NCBI RefSeq assembly: GCF_041088075.1
Contig: NZ_JBGCVY010000037.1
Location: forward strand, 62,001 to 126,000
Length of the DNA stretch: 64,000 nucleotides
Direction of reading: 5' to 3'
DNA from: Mucilaginibacter_A sp041088075
GTDB taxonomy: Bacteria; Bacteroidota; Bacteroidia; Sphingobacteriales; Sphingobacteriaceae
Position 1 is the stretch's first letter, and the number at the start of each line of letters is the position of its first letter. Below, piece by piece: positions 25,366 through 32,852 of this stretch. Both the position numbers and the translations under genes were made by a program. The notes beneath the pieces are model-generated. The model was not told the DNA's origin. It ran no database searches and saw nothing but the letters and a program-made list of their open reading frames with translations.

Positions 25366-26028
25366 ATGAGTACGTCAAACCAAATCCACGATACAAGCCA
25401 TATTTCTTATGAAAGTTTGCTGGAAGGAAATAAAATATTTGTAGGAAGGGCTTTGAAAGAAGACCCCGAATATTTTACCAAACTGGCCAACGGACAAAAA
25501 CCTCCGGTTTTATGGATTGGGTGTGCCGATAGCCGTGTGCCGGCCAACCAGATTACCAATACCAAACCGGGCGAAATATTTGTGCACCGCAACATCGCCA
25601 ACGTTGTGGTGCATACAGATATGAACATGCTTTCGGTACTGGATTATGCGGTGAATGTTTTGCAGGTAAAACACGTGATTATCACCGGCCATTATGGTTG
25701 CGGCGGCGTTATTGCCTCTATGACCAACAAGCAATTTGGTATTATAGACAACTGGCTGCGCAACATTAAAGATGTTTACCGCCTGCATGCCACTGAATTG
25801 GATGCCATTGCAGATGAAAAAGAACGTGCCGACCGTTTGGTAGAGTTTAATGTGATAGAAGGCGTAGAAAACATCTCAAAAACCTCCATTGTACAAAACG
25901 CCTGGAAAAACGGGCAGCAATTAAAAATCCACGGCTGGGTTTATGCTTTAGAAACCGGTTTGATCAAGGATTTGAAAGTAAGCCGGGGCAACAACGATAA
26001 CCTGGAGGAAGTGTTCAGGTTTGCGTAA
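25366..26028 (+). CDS. can: Beta-class carbonic anhydrase
   Basis: A 220-residue zinc enzyme interconverting CO2 and bicarbonate. Zinc ligands are Cys53, His109 and Cys112, with the Asp55-Arg57 pair (GCADSRVPA, residues 52-60) and GHYGCGGV (108-115). The length and the IFVHRNIANVV block are typical of the plant-like/E. coli Can type. No signal peptide, so cytosolic. Downstream of the DUF1275 gene and closed by a strong terminator. Confidence 0.95.
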   Translation: MSTSNQIHDTSHISYESLLEGNKIFVGRALKEDPEYFTKLANGQKPPVLWIGCADSRVPANQITNTKPGEIFVHRNIANVVVHTDMNMLSVLDYAVNVLQVKHVIITGHYGCGGVIASMTNKQFGIIDNWLRNIKDVYRLHATELDAIADEKERADRLVEFNVIEGVENISKTSIVQNAWKNGQQLKIHGWVYALETGLIKDLKVSRGNNDNLEEVFRFA

Positions 26029-26034
26029 AATGAG

Positions 26035-26067
26035 AAAACGCCCGGTTGTTTGCCGGGCGTTTTTATT
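26035..26067 (+). terminator. Terminator of the carbonic anhydrase gene
   Basis: AAAACGCCCGG pairs with CCGGGCGTTTT around a 7-base loop, followed by further T residues. Confidence 0.9.
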
Positions 26068-26110
26068 TTGCAAGATAGAAGCAGTTATCTGCTCTGCCTG
26101 GTATGGCCAA

Positions 26111-26139
26111 CACTGATTTTATGCCGGTAAAAGAAGCAT
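26111..26139 (-). repeat. Dispersed motif with CACTGATTTTATGCCGG tail, copy A
   Basis: Identical over 29 bases to 26936-26964 (same orientation, other side of azoR) and, in the opposite orientation, to 40634-40662 inside a GNAT gene. Confidence 0.95.
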
Positions 26140-26179
26140 CGGTTTTTAATATTGTGGGACTATAAACCGCAAGCTAAAT

Positions 26180-26776
26180 TTAAACCGTAATGCTGGCTAT
26201 CGCTTTTTCAAGTGCCTGGTCTTTTAGGTCGGGCATGTTTACACCTTCTACCCTAAATGCAGTTACATCTGTCATGCCTAAAAAGCCTAAAACTGTCCTT
26301 AAATACGGTTCTGTAAAATCATACGCCTTCATAGGGCCGTCTGAATATACGCCGCCGGTAGCTATGGCCAGGTAAACTTTTTTGTTTTTTACCAACCCTT
26401 CAGGCCCGTTTGCGGTATATTGAAAAGTTTTTCCGGCACGCGCAAGGTGGTCAATCCAGGCTTTTAAAGTGGAGTGGATACTAAAATTGTACATCGGCAC
26501 GCCAATTACAATTACATCTGCGTCTGTTATCTCTGCAATGGCCTGGTCCGAATGTTTGATAGCTTCCGTCATCTCTGGCGTGTGGTTTTCTTTCGGCGTA
26601 AAAAAAGAGTTTAAATGCACTTCTTCCAAATGTGGAAAAGGTGTTTTTACCAGATCGTGTACTTTTACCGTGCTGCCGGGGTTGGCAGCCTGTAGTTTTT
26701 CAATAATGGCATCGGCTAATTTGATGCTAAAAGAAGCGCCACCGCGCGGGCTTGAAATAAGATTTAAGATTTTCAT
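26180..26776 (-). CDS. azoR: FMN-dependent NADH-azoreductase
   Basis: A 198-residue flavodoxin-like quinone/azo reductase. N-terminal SSPRGGASFSIKLAD is the phosphate-binding loop for FMN; VIGVPMYNFSIHSTLKAWIDHLARAGKTF is the AzoR signature, and ATGGVYSDGP the second flavin-contact loop. Reduces quinones and azo compounds with NADH, cytosolic. A degenerate copy of the dispersed motif (GCTAAAAGAAGCGC, about 26726) falls in the P-loop codons. The gene is flanked by two identical 29-base direct repeats about 800 bases apart. Confidence 0.92.
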   Translation of the reverse strand: MKILNLISSPRGGASFSIKLADAIIEKLQAANPGSTVKVHDLVKTPFPHLEEVHLNSFFTPKENHTPEMTEAIKHSDQAIAEITDADVIVIGVPMYNFSIHSTLKAWIDHLARAGKTFQYTANGPEGLVKNKKVYLAIATGGVYSDGPMKAYDFTEPYLRTVLGFLGMTDVTAFRVEGVNMPDLKDQALEKAIASITV

Positions 26777-26935
26777 GTGTTACAACATTTAATGTTTTCA
26801 CAAACATATTATATTAATCAGTAATACGATATGGTTTTTTTTAAAGGAATGATAGCGTGGTTTAATATCGCGGCAATATGACTGATGGTTGACCGAAACC
26901 GGCAAGAACAGTTCAATCTTAATCAACAAAACCGA

Positions 26936-26964
26936 CACTGATTTTATGCCGGTAAAAGAAGCAT
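26936..26964 (-). repeat. Dispersed motif with CACTGATTTTATGCCGG tail, copy B
   Basis: Exact 29-base repeat of 26111-26139. Apart from this and the neighbouring displaced gene fragment, the 314-base gap has no gene; a minus-strand frame across it is made of repeat sequence. Confidence 0.95.
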
Positions 26965-26978
26965 GGGTGACAGACAGA

Positions 26979-27001
26979 GGCGGAACAAAAGTTTCTTTGA
27001 T
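26979..27001. pseudogene. Fragment of the P5C dehydrogenase 3' end (23 bp)
   Basis: GGCGGAACAAAAGTTTCTTT and the next three bases are identical to 30382-30404 inside the P5C dehydrogenase gene (codons for TIKETFVPP, minus strand). The flanking frame reads KTIKETFVPP on the minus strand. It is a displaced shard of that gene directly beside a dispersed-motif copy. Confidence 0.65.
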
Positions 27002-27090
27002 TGTTTTTAAAAACCTGGCATAAACAATACTATAAAACAAATTTTTTATTTGTACCAATCTTTGGTATTTTTAAATAGAGCAATTTAAAA

Positions 27091-27333
27091 ATGGCAAAAA
27101 ACACTTCGAAATTATTAGGCAGTTATTTTGAGGAATTTATAAATACTAAAATAGCTTCCGGAAGATATAGTTTTACGAGTGAAGTTATCAGGACTGCTTT
27201 GCGGTTACTTGAATTGGAAGAACAGAAAATAAAACAACTGAAAAAAGAATTGGAAACAGGAGAAAACAGTGCAATCATTGAAGGCTTTAATCCTAAAAAA
27301 CACTTACAGGATTTACATCATAAGCACTTATGA
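27091..27333 (+). CDS. parD: ParD-family antitoxin
   Basis: An 80-residue ribbon-helix-helix antitoxin. It has the ParD pattern: MAKNTSKLLGSYFEEFINTKI, then SGRYSFTSEVIRTALRLLE, the DNA-binding part, and a C-terminal acidic/helical toxin-binding tail (EQKIKQLKKELETGE). The stop overlaps the start of the toxin frame by ATGA. The toxin is frameshifted, so this antitoxin probably has no active partner. Confidence 0.85.
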   Translation: MAKNTSKLLGSYFEEFINTKIASGRYSFTSEVIRTALRLLELEEQKIKQLKKELETGENSAIIEGFNPKKHLQDLHHKHL

Positions 27334-27631
27334 AAAGCGGCTATCGCATAAGTGCAAAAGCGGTAAAAGACCTTAAAATATATGGTTATATATTTTTGAA
27401 ACATGGTCTCAGAAACAAGCTGACCGCTATTATAATCTATTGATTAACGAGTTTGAATATATTGCTAAACATTTTGAAACAGGCAAATCCATGGAAAGTA
27501 TAAAACACGGTTCTCGGGCAACGAAAGTAAAATCAAATCTGGTATTTTACAGAAAATGCGGTGATGACATTGTTGAAATAATCAGAATTTTGCATGAAAG
27601 AATGGATATTGAAAACAGGCTTAGTGAATAA
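27330..27631 (+). pseudogene. parE: ParE-family toxin, frameshifted
   Basis: The frame opens at ATG 27330 (MKSGYRISAKAVKDLK), a ParE start, and then runs into a stop at about 27441. A second frame takes over with YIFETWSQKQADRYYN-like sequence and continues to 27631 (SRATKVKSNLVFYRK, then IVEIIRILHERMD), the ParE C-terminal half. One missing A in the AAAA run near 27374-27377 would restore a full toxin of about 100 residues. The break is therefore recent and simple. It could be true inactivation, phase variation at a homopolymer, or a read error. Confidence 0.8.
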
Positions 27632-27778
27632 AATTAACAGATTGAGGTTAATTTGCCATACTTTACGTTCAAATTAGTTAGGAATTGGGATTGAAAAACC
27701 CACCGCTCAAAGGATTAGATTATAACCCCAAGCAGCGAAATTTGCAACTATTGCAAATCCAAGCCAACAGCTATCCGC

Positions 27779-27804
27779 TAATTTTTATCCGATAAAAGAA
27801 GCAT
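27779..27804 (-). repeat. Dispersed motif with tail
   Basis: TAATTTTTATCC followed by GATAAAAGAAGCAT, in the 332-base gap after the broken toxin gene, which otherwise holds only AT-rich sequence and a TAATTTTG -7-like box at 27936-27943. Confidence 0.88.
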
Positions 27805-27963
27805 CGGCGGATTGGTTTTTCCCCCAAATAAAAAAACCTGTTTACAACCCGCACCTAACGAGATAATTTATCCTTTGTCGCATTTGCCCCCTTAAATTGT
27901 CATAACAGAACCTGTCTTTGTTAGTCTTTATACCATAATTTTGTTTTGATAAGCGGTAGAAAT

Positions 27964-28407
27964 ATGAAAACAATATTCGACAAAACAACAAGGGATGAAT
28001 TAATCAACAGGATCAATACGCTTAATGAAAACAGCACGGCGCAATGGGGCAAAATGAATATTTACCAAATGCTGAAACATTGCACCTTGTGGGAAGAAAT
28101 GATATTAGGTAAGGAAAAGTACAAACGTGCATTTATTGGCCGCTTGTTTGGTAAAATGGCTTTGAAAAATATTCTGAAAGATGAAAAACCCTTGCAACGA
28201 AACACGCCCACCATCCCTGAACTTAAAATAAGTGGAAACGGAAATGTTTCAATCCAAAAAGCAGCATGGGTTGCCAAAATTGATGAATATGAACATTTTT
28301 CAAACCCTGACTTTGTACATCCTTTTTTTGGAAAAATGACAAAAGAACAAATTGGGTATATGGTTTATAAGCATACCGACCATCACCTTCTGCAATTTAA
28401 TAGTTAG
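27964..28407 (+). CDS. DUF1569 family protein
   Basis: A 147-residue protein of the DinB-like/DUF1569 helical-bundle group. Characteristic blocks: MKTIFDKTTRDELINRINTL at the start, AQWGKMNIYQMLKHCTLWEEM with the metal-type His, VHPFFGKMTKEQIGYMVYKH and the closing TDHHLLQF. Such proteins fold as four-helix bundles with a His triad that may hold a metal. The ATG at 27964 is chosen over one six codons upstream, because it opens the conserved block. It is followed by a VOC-family gene, a common pairing of small enzyme-like proteins. Confidence 0.85.
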   Translation: MKTIFDKTTRDELINRINTLNENSTAQWGKMNIYQMLKHCTLWEEMILGKEKYKRAFIGRLFGKMALKNILKDEKPLQRNTPTIPELKISGNGNVSIQKAAWVAKIDEYEHFSNPDFVHPFFGKMTKEQIGYMVYKHTDHHLLQFNS

Positions 28408-28480
28408 GCGTTATTGTATTGCGACACCCTGCACTCAGGCATTTGGAATAAGAAAAAAAAACACTTTAAAAATAAAATTT

Positions 28481-28918
28481 ATGGCACTAATCAATCCCCA
28501 CCTTAACTTCAACGGAAACGCCGAAGAAGCATTCAATTTTTACAAATCAGTTTTTGGCGGTGAGTTCGCAAAAGTTATGCGTTTCAAAGACCTGTCAAGC
28601 CCTGAATTTCCGGTAGCAGAAAATGATGCAAACAAAATAATGCACATTGCTTTGCCTATCGGCAAAAATATTTTAATGGCCAATGACGTTCCGGAAAGTA
28701 TGGGAAAAACAAATGAAAACGAAAACAGGTCTAAAATAGCAATTAGTGCAGAAAGCCGTGAAGAAGCCGATAAATTATACAATGGGCTTTCTGCAGGCGG
28801 ACAAATTGAAGGACCAATTGGAGACAGTCCATGGGGTTCGTATTTTGGTTGTTTTAGAGATAAATATGGAATTGAATGGATGATAGATTTTGATCCAAAT
28901 TATAAAGGGCAAATTTAA
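28481..28918 (+). CDS. VOC-family (PhnB/glyoxalase-like) protein
   Basis: A 145-residue vicinal-oxygen-chelate protein of the PhnB type (MALINPHLNFNGNAEEAFNFYKSVFGGEF, then KIMHIALPI, and WGSYFGCFRDKYGIEWM). These bind a metal and often a small ligand; the reaction is unknown. The open frame continues 43 codons upstream, but the ATG at 28481 is where the family begins. It lies about 70 bases after the DUF1569 gene and is probably part of the same transcript. Confidence 0.88.
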   Translation: MALINPHLNFNGNAEEAFNFYKSVFGGEFAKVMRFKDLSSPEFPVAENDANKIMHIALPIGKNILMANDVPESMGKTNENENRSKIAISAESREEADKLYNGLSAGGQIEGPIGDSPWGSYFGCFRDKYGIEWMIDFDPNYKGQI

Positions 28919-29082
28919 CCGAAGAAAAACAATGAACATTGTATTGGCAATAGGCTGGCGGAATGGCTTGAAGAGTTCGATTTGTAATTAGGTTCTTTGA
29001 GCTTTGGATCTATGATCTTGTTTACTATAATCAACAAAACTTCGATCAGTAAACTCCTGCTCAAACTCAATATTAAACAAGA

Positions 29083-29180
29083 AAGTCTGGCCCTAAAGCC
29101 AGACTTTTCAAATTTTACAATTCCCTATCCAAAAACGGGTACCGGTAATCCACCGTTTCTTTGATCGTTTTAAACGAAAC
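29083..29180. pseudogene. Duplicated 3' end of the P5C dehydrogenase gene, including its terminator
   Basis: Aligns with 30311-30412: the terminator stem GGCCCTAAAGCCAGACTTT (29089-29107) and 35 bases at 29116-29150 are identical to 30317-30335 and 30343-30377; a 14-base deletion follows, then GTTTCTTTGATCGTT matches again (29155-29169). Read on the minus strand it still encodes TIKETVDYRYPFLDREL and a stop. It is a partial duplication lacking the rest of the gene. The gap around it (28919-29294) also has an apparent tail of another frame (NRLAEWLEEFDL and stop, near 28960-28990). Confidence 0.85.
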
Positions 29181-29242
29181 TTATTTATAAGCAAGAAACT
29201 ATATTACAAGTGCAACCAGTGGAATTAACGGTTACAATATAT

Positions 29243-29283
29243 AAAAACCTACTATTTTTTCTTATCGGTAGTAGCAGGTTTTG
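29243..29283 (-). terminator. Hairpin after a minus-strand membrane protein gene
   Basis: AAAACCTACTA and its near-complement TAGTAGCAGGTTTT flank a short loop containing TTTTTTCTTATCGG. It sits just beyond the stop at 29295. Confidence 0.5.
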
Positions 29284-29294
29284 AAGTATTTGGA

Positions 29295-30014
29295 TTAACG
29301 CCTTCTCTTATCATTTGCGTTGGCGGTGGTGCTGGTTTTTTTACGGTTTCGTTTGCCATCGGATATTGGTTTTATATTTAAACGCGTTGTTGTGTCTTTA
29401 TATTTCAGATTTAAGTCAATCGGTATAACAGAATCTATTTTTATCTTTTGAACTTTATCTTTCCCTTTGCCAATTTCAAAATCAATGCCAAACGGAATGA
29501 TTAACAAACTTAATGCAATTAAGGCATAAATCATATGTTGATGACATTGAAAACGTTGAAAAGTCTTTGACTTATTATTTTTCTGATTGATGCCCGCACT
29601 TTTAATAAATTCATTCAATAAATAATCATCAAATTCTTTTTTTGCTTTGCTTGTACTATCAGTTAAGGCAGCATTTGGCTGTGAATGATAAAAAATAACC
29701 AACCCTTTATAATAATTGTCTAAAACATCTGTATCATTAAGGTAAGCATAATCATATCCGTCATGAAAATCGGAGAAAGCCCTTATCAAATGATATATTG
29801 AACGACCCAACAGGAATACTGAGAATAAGCCGATAATGATAAAGGCAATGGAAAGGTATTTACTGTCGGCAAAATCAAAATTGGTGGTAGCAAAATAAAG
29901 CCCTGCTATTAAGGCCGTTAAAATACCGATTGGCGTGGATAGGGAAGTATTAATTTCGTTCTTTCGGTCGAGTGTTTTATCATATTGATCTTTGTAAAAT
30001 GCTTCCAGCTCCAT
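29295..30014 (-). CDS. Hypothetical membrane protein with basic tail, 239 aa
   Basis: A 239-residue protein with a cytosolic N-terminus rich in charged residues (MELEAFYKDQYDKTLDRKNE), two close hydrophobic segments (about 27-45 and 53-75), a soluble middle part and a third hydrophobic segment (about 161-178, IYALIALSLLIIPFGI). A hydrophilic C-terminal domain ends in a very basic tail (KRNRKKTSTTANANDKRRR). Similar proteins of this layout appear as single hypothetical genes in Bacteroidota. Not recognised beyond that. A motif element lies immediately upstream. Confidence 0.65.
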   Translation of the reverse strand: MELEAFYKDQYDKTLDRKNEINTSLSTPIGILTALIAGLYFATTNFDFADSKYLSIAFIIIGLFSVFLLGRSIYHLIRAFSDFHDGYDYAYLNDTDVLDNYYKGLVIFYHSQPNAALTDSTSKAKKEFDDYLLNEFIKSAGINQKNNKSKTFQRFQCHQHMIYALIALSLLIIPFGIDFEIGKGKDKVQKIKIDSVIPIDLNLKYKDTTTRLNIKPISDGKRNRKKTSTTANANDKRRR

Positions 30015-30054
30015 TACACTTAATTGCTTTGTTCAGATATAAAATCTAATTATT

Positions 30055-30224
30055 GAACTTGTTTAAACTTATTCTTTTATGCTTTGCACCATGCTTCTTT
30101 TACCGCCTAAAAATTGACATTGCCTGGTTTTTGATTTGTCCAGGCTGGTACAGGCACCAATTTTTATAGGGTAAAAGAAGCATAGCCCAAAAAAGAGGGC
30201 CAGAAAAAAAGTTTAAACAACTTC
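30055..30224. mobile_element. MITE-like palindromic element, 170 bp
   Basis: Outer ends GAACTTGTTTAAACTT (30055-30070) and AAGTTTAAACAACTTC (30209-30224) are inverted with one mismatch. Inside, ATGCTTCTTTTACCGCC plus TAAAAATTG (30091-30116) faces CAATTTTTATAGG plus GTAAAAGAAGCAT (30158-30183). The element is flanked on both sides by ATTATT. No coding capacity. It has the same architecture as the elements at 36.7 and 55.9 kb. Confidence 0.8.
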
Positions 30225-30310
30225 ATTATTTTTAACATTTAAGCTAGGTATTACTGATTCTGTTTATTGTATAAATTAACCAAAACCTCCATATTCAATT
30301 CAAACCAAAA

Positions 30311-30336
30311 AAGCCCGGCCCTAAAGCCAGACTTTC
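30311..30336 (-). terminator. Terminator of the P5C dehydrogenase gene
   Basis: AGCCCGGCC and GGCCAGACT-type arms around CTAAA (stem with one wobble), followed on the minus strand by a T run. This hairpin was copied together with the 3' end to 29083-29180. Confidence 0.7.
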
Positions 30337-30341
30337 AAACC

Positions 30342-31976
30342 CTACAATTCCCTATCCAAAAACGGGTACCGGTAATCTACCGGCGGAACAAAAGTTTCTT
30401 TGATCGTTCTCGGCGAAACCCAGCGTAATAAATTGATCATCGAGCCGGCTTTATCGTTTGTTCCGGAACCTCTGGCACCGCCAAATGGCTGCTGGCCAAC
30501 TACGGCCCCGGTTGGTTTATCGTTGATGTAGAAGTTTCCGGCTGCATTGCGCAGTTTGTAAGTTGCTTTTTCTATGGCATAACGATCGGTAGAAATTACG
30601 GCACCGGTTAAAGCGTAAGGAGAAGTCGTATCAATCACCTCCATAATCTGATCAAATTCCTCGTCTTCATAAACATAAACCGTTAAAACCGGCCCGAACA
30701 ATTCTTCGCACATGGTTACATATTTCTGGTCGTTGGTTTTGATGATGGTTGGTTCGATAAAATAGCCAACTGATTTATCATAATTTCCTCCGGCAATGAT
30801 TTCTACATCGGCATCTGCTTTTGCGGCATCAATATATTTGGTTAGTTTATCAAAAGATTGTTCGGTAATTACCGCGTTCACAAAGTTTTCAAAATCTTCC
30901 ACCGGCCCCATTTTGATGGTTGCCAGATCAGCCAAAACTTTTTCCTGAATGGCTGGCCATAACGATTTTGGCAGATAAGCGCGCGAAGCAGCAGAGCATT
31001 TTTGTCCCTGGTACTCAAAAGCACCACGAACAATGGCGGTGGCAACCACATCCGGATTGGCACTTTTATGGGCCAAAATAAAATCTTTTCCGCCGGTTTC
31101 GCCTACAATCCGCGGGTACGATTTGTATTTATGGATATTGTTGCCAATGGTTTGCCAAATGGTTTGGAAAACTTTGGTAGAACCGGTAAAATGGATGCCG
31201 GCAAAATCAGGATGGTTAAAAACAACTTCGCCGGCAACCGGCCCATCCACATAAATTAAATTGATGACACCATCGGGCAAACCAGCTTCTTTAAAAACCT
31301 GCATAATCACATTGGCCGCATAAGCTTGCGGATACGCCGGTTTCCAAACCACTACGTTGCCCATTAAAGCAGCAGAAGCAGGTAAATTTCCGGCAATGGC
31401 GGTAAAATTAAAAGGCGTTAAAGCAAATACGAAGCCTTCCAGCGGACGTTGTTCCAAACGGTTCCAAACCCCTTTGCCCGAAACCGGTTGCTGCGCATAA
31501 ACTTCAGACATATAGGCCACATTAAAACGAAGAAAATCAATCAGTTCGCAGGCAGCATCAATCTCGGCCTGGTAAGCGTTTTTTGATTGGCCCAACATGG
31601 TGGCAGCATTGATTTTATAACGGTAAGGGCCGGCAATCAAATCGGCAGCTTTTAAAAATATGGCGGCGCGTTGTTCCCAGGCTAAATTCTCCCAGGCTTC
31701 TTTTGCGGCCAATGCTTCTTTTATCGCCTCGTTTACATGGCTGGCATCGCCTTCCGAAAAATAACCTAAAACGTGTTTATGATCGTGCGGCGGACGAATA
31801 GCCAGTTTATTTTCTGTTCTAACTTCCTCAGTGCCAATATACATCGGCAAATCAACTTCTTGTGCGCGTGCATCTTCGAGCGCTTTTTTCAGCATTGCCC
31901 TTTCTACACTGTGCGGGCCGTAGTTTAACACTGTTTCGTTAACCGGCTCGGGTATCGTGAAAAATCCTTTTAACAT
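30342..31976 (-). CDS. pruA: L-glutamate gamma-semialdehyde (P5C) dehydrogenase
   Basis: A 544-residue aldehyde dehydrogenase that oxidises pyrroline-5-carboxylate/glutamate semialdehyde to glutamate in proline breakdown. It has the stand-alone, eukaryote-like form without a proline dehydrogenase domain. Key blocks are the NAD-binding VWKPAYPQAYAA, FTGSTKVF, GETGGKDF with the general-base Glu (about residue 293) and GQKCSAASR with the catalytic Cys (about 325). The C-terminus VDYRYPFLDREL is the part copied elsewhere in the window. A motif copy (ATGCTTCTTTTATC, 31712-31725) is in frame and encodes EAIKEALAA. No proline dehydrogenase gene is adjacent. Confidence 0.95.
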   Translation of the reverse strand: MLKGFFTIPEPVNETVLNYGPHSVERAMLKKALEDARAQEVDLPMYIGTEEVRTENKLAIRPPHDHKHVLGYFSEGDASHVNEAIKEALAAKEAWENLAWEQRAAIFLKAADLIAGPYRYKINAATMLGQSKNAYQAEIDAACELIDFLRFNVAYMSEVYAQQPVSGKGVWNRLEQRPLEGFVFALTPFNFTAIAGNLPASAALMGNVVVWKPAYPQAYAANVIMQVFKEAGLPDGVINLIYVDGPVAGEVVFNHPDFAGIHFTGSTKVFQTIWQTIGNNIHKYKSYPRIVGETGGKDFILAHKSANPDVVATAIVRGAFEYQGQKCSAASRAYLPKSLWPAIQEKVLADLATIKMGPVEDFENFVNAVITEQSFDKLTKYIDAAKADADVEIIAGGNYDKSVGYFIEPTIIKTNDQKYVTMCEELFGPVLTVYVYEDEEFDQIMEVIDTTSPYALTGAVISTDRYAIEKATYKLRNAAGNFYINDKPTGAVVGQQPFGGARGSGTNDKAGSMINLLRWVSPRTIKETFVPPVDYRYPFLDREL

Positions 31977-32053
31977 TCCTTGTGGTTTTGATATTGAAAC
32001 GCAAAGTTAAGGATTTGCCCGAAAGCCGGGAACATGGCAAGTTTGTTTAAGCC

Positions 32054-32098
32054 GATGCTTCTTTTACCACATAAAAATTGGTGCCATAAAAGAAGCAT
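32054..32098. repeat. Compact facing pair of dispersed motifs
   Basis: GATGCTTCTTTTACC and CATAAAAGAAGCAT face each other over 45 bases with ATAAAAATTGG between. The second copy ends at the stop codon of the cytochrome gene (TAA complement at 32098-32100). It could serve as a terminator between the convergent-side 5' region of pruA and the cytochrome gene. Confidence 0.85.
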
Positions 32099-32778
32099 TA
32101 TTCCTGGTCTGCCTTTCCGCCGTTGATCATATTAGAAACAACCCCTGGCTCTTTACCTATCTCCGCCAAAATAACACCTGATATATGCACGACAATATAT
32201 GCCAAAACCAAATACATGCAAAAACCATGGACACTTTTAATAGAATGCCGGATTGGTTTTAAAAAGCTAAGCTGGTCTTCAAAAGCAAGCGAAAGGCCGG
32301 TAACAACCATGATGGTAAGCAAAAAATAAAACAGCATATAAATGACTTTTACCGCCAGCTCGTGCCCGGCAAGGTACCGGTTTTGTTTGAGGTTGAAATA
32401 GTGGTTATATGCTTCTTTTAGCCCTGCAAAAAAACGCTGGCCCTGAGGTTGAAAAAATTCCAAGATCACCCTGAACACAAAAAAAGCAGCCAGAAAGTAA
32501 CCGAAATATATATGTACCCCCCAAACTTCATCACTTTGCGCGTGTGCCAGTGATCTTGCCTGCTGGTCGTTTAAATTTGTTCCGCCTTTTTGCAGTTCTG
32601 TTTTTAAAAAAGACTGATTGCTGTGGTTATTCAAAACAGTTGAATTGATTAAAACTGTAATCAACGAACCGGAGATAATAATTGCGTTTGACCAATGCCA
32701 TAAACGCAGTGCAGCAGATTTTCTTTTTAGTAAGCCCGGATTTGCCGGGTCTCGTTTTACAGGTTCGATGATGGCCAT
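32098..32778 (-). CDS. Cytochrome b561-type membrane protein
   Basis: A 226-residue di-haem type membrane protein of the bacterial cytochrome b561/hydrogenase b-subunit superfamily. Four main hydrophobic segments (about 27-48, 88-108, 142-163, 184-206) hold candidate haem ligands His28 (LWHWSNAI), His89 (GVHIYFGYF), His184 (SVHGFCMYL) and His198 (VVHISGVIL). It would carry electrons between quinone and a periplasmic partner, but no partner gene is adjacent. A motif copy is in frame at 32409-32420 (KEAYNHY). Confidence 0.85.
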   Translation of the reverse strand: MAIIEPVKRDPANPGLLKRKSAALRLWHWSNAIIISGSLITVLINSTVLNNHSNQSFLKTELQKGGTNLNDQQARSLAHAQSDEVWGVHIYFGYFLAAFFVFRVILEFFQPQGQRFFAGLKEAYNHYFNLKQNRYLAGHELAVKVIYMLFYFLLTIMVVTGLSLAFEDQLSFLKPIRHSIKSVHGFCMYLVLAYIVVHISGVILAEIGKEPGVVSNMINGGKADQE

Positions 32779-32852
32779 AAATAATGGTATTAAAATTTAA
32801 AAACAGTATCTGATTGGTTGCTTCCTCAAATATGGCTAATTTAAAAATAGTT

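Noticed and set aside
26798..27058. Minus-strand open frame of 86 codons containing HASFTGIKSV and TIKETFVPP
   Set aside because: It is composed of a dispersed-motif copy and a pruA fragment with AT-rich filler; no independent protein signal.
28352..28480. N-terminal extension of the VOC protein overlapping the DUF1569 gene
   Set aside because: The extension lies antiphase over the end of another gene, and the conserved VOC start is MALINPHLNF.
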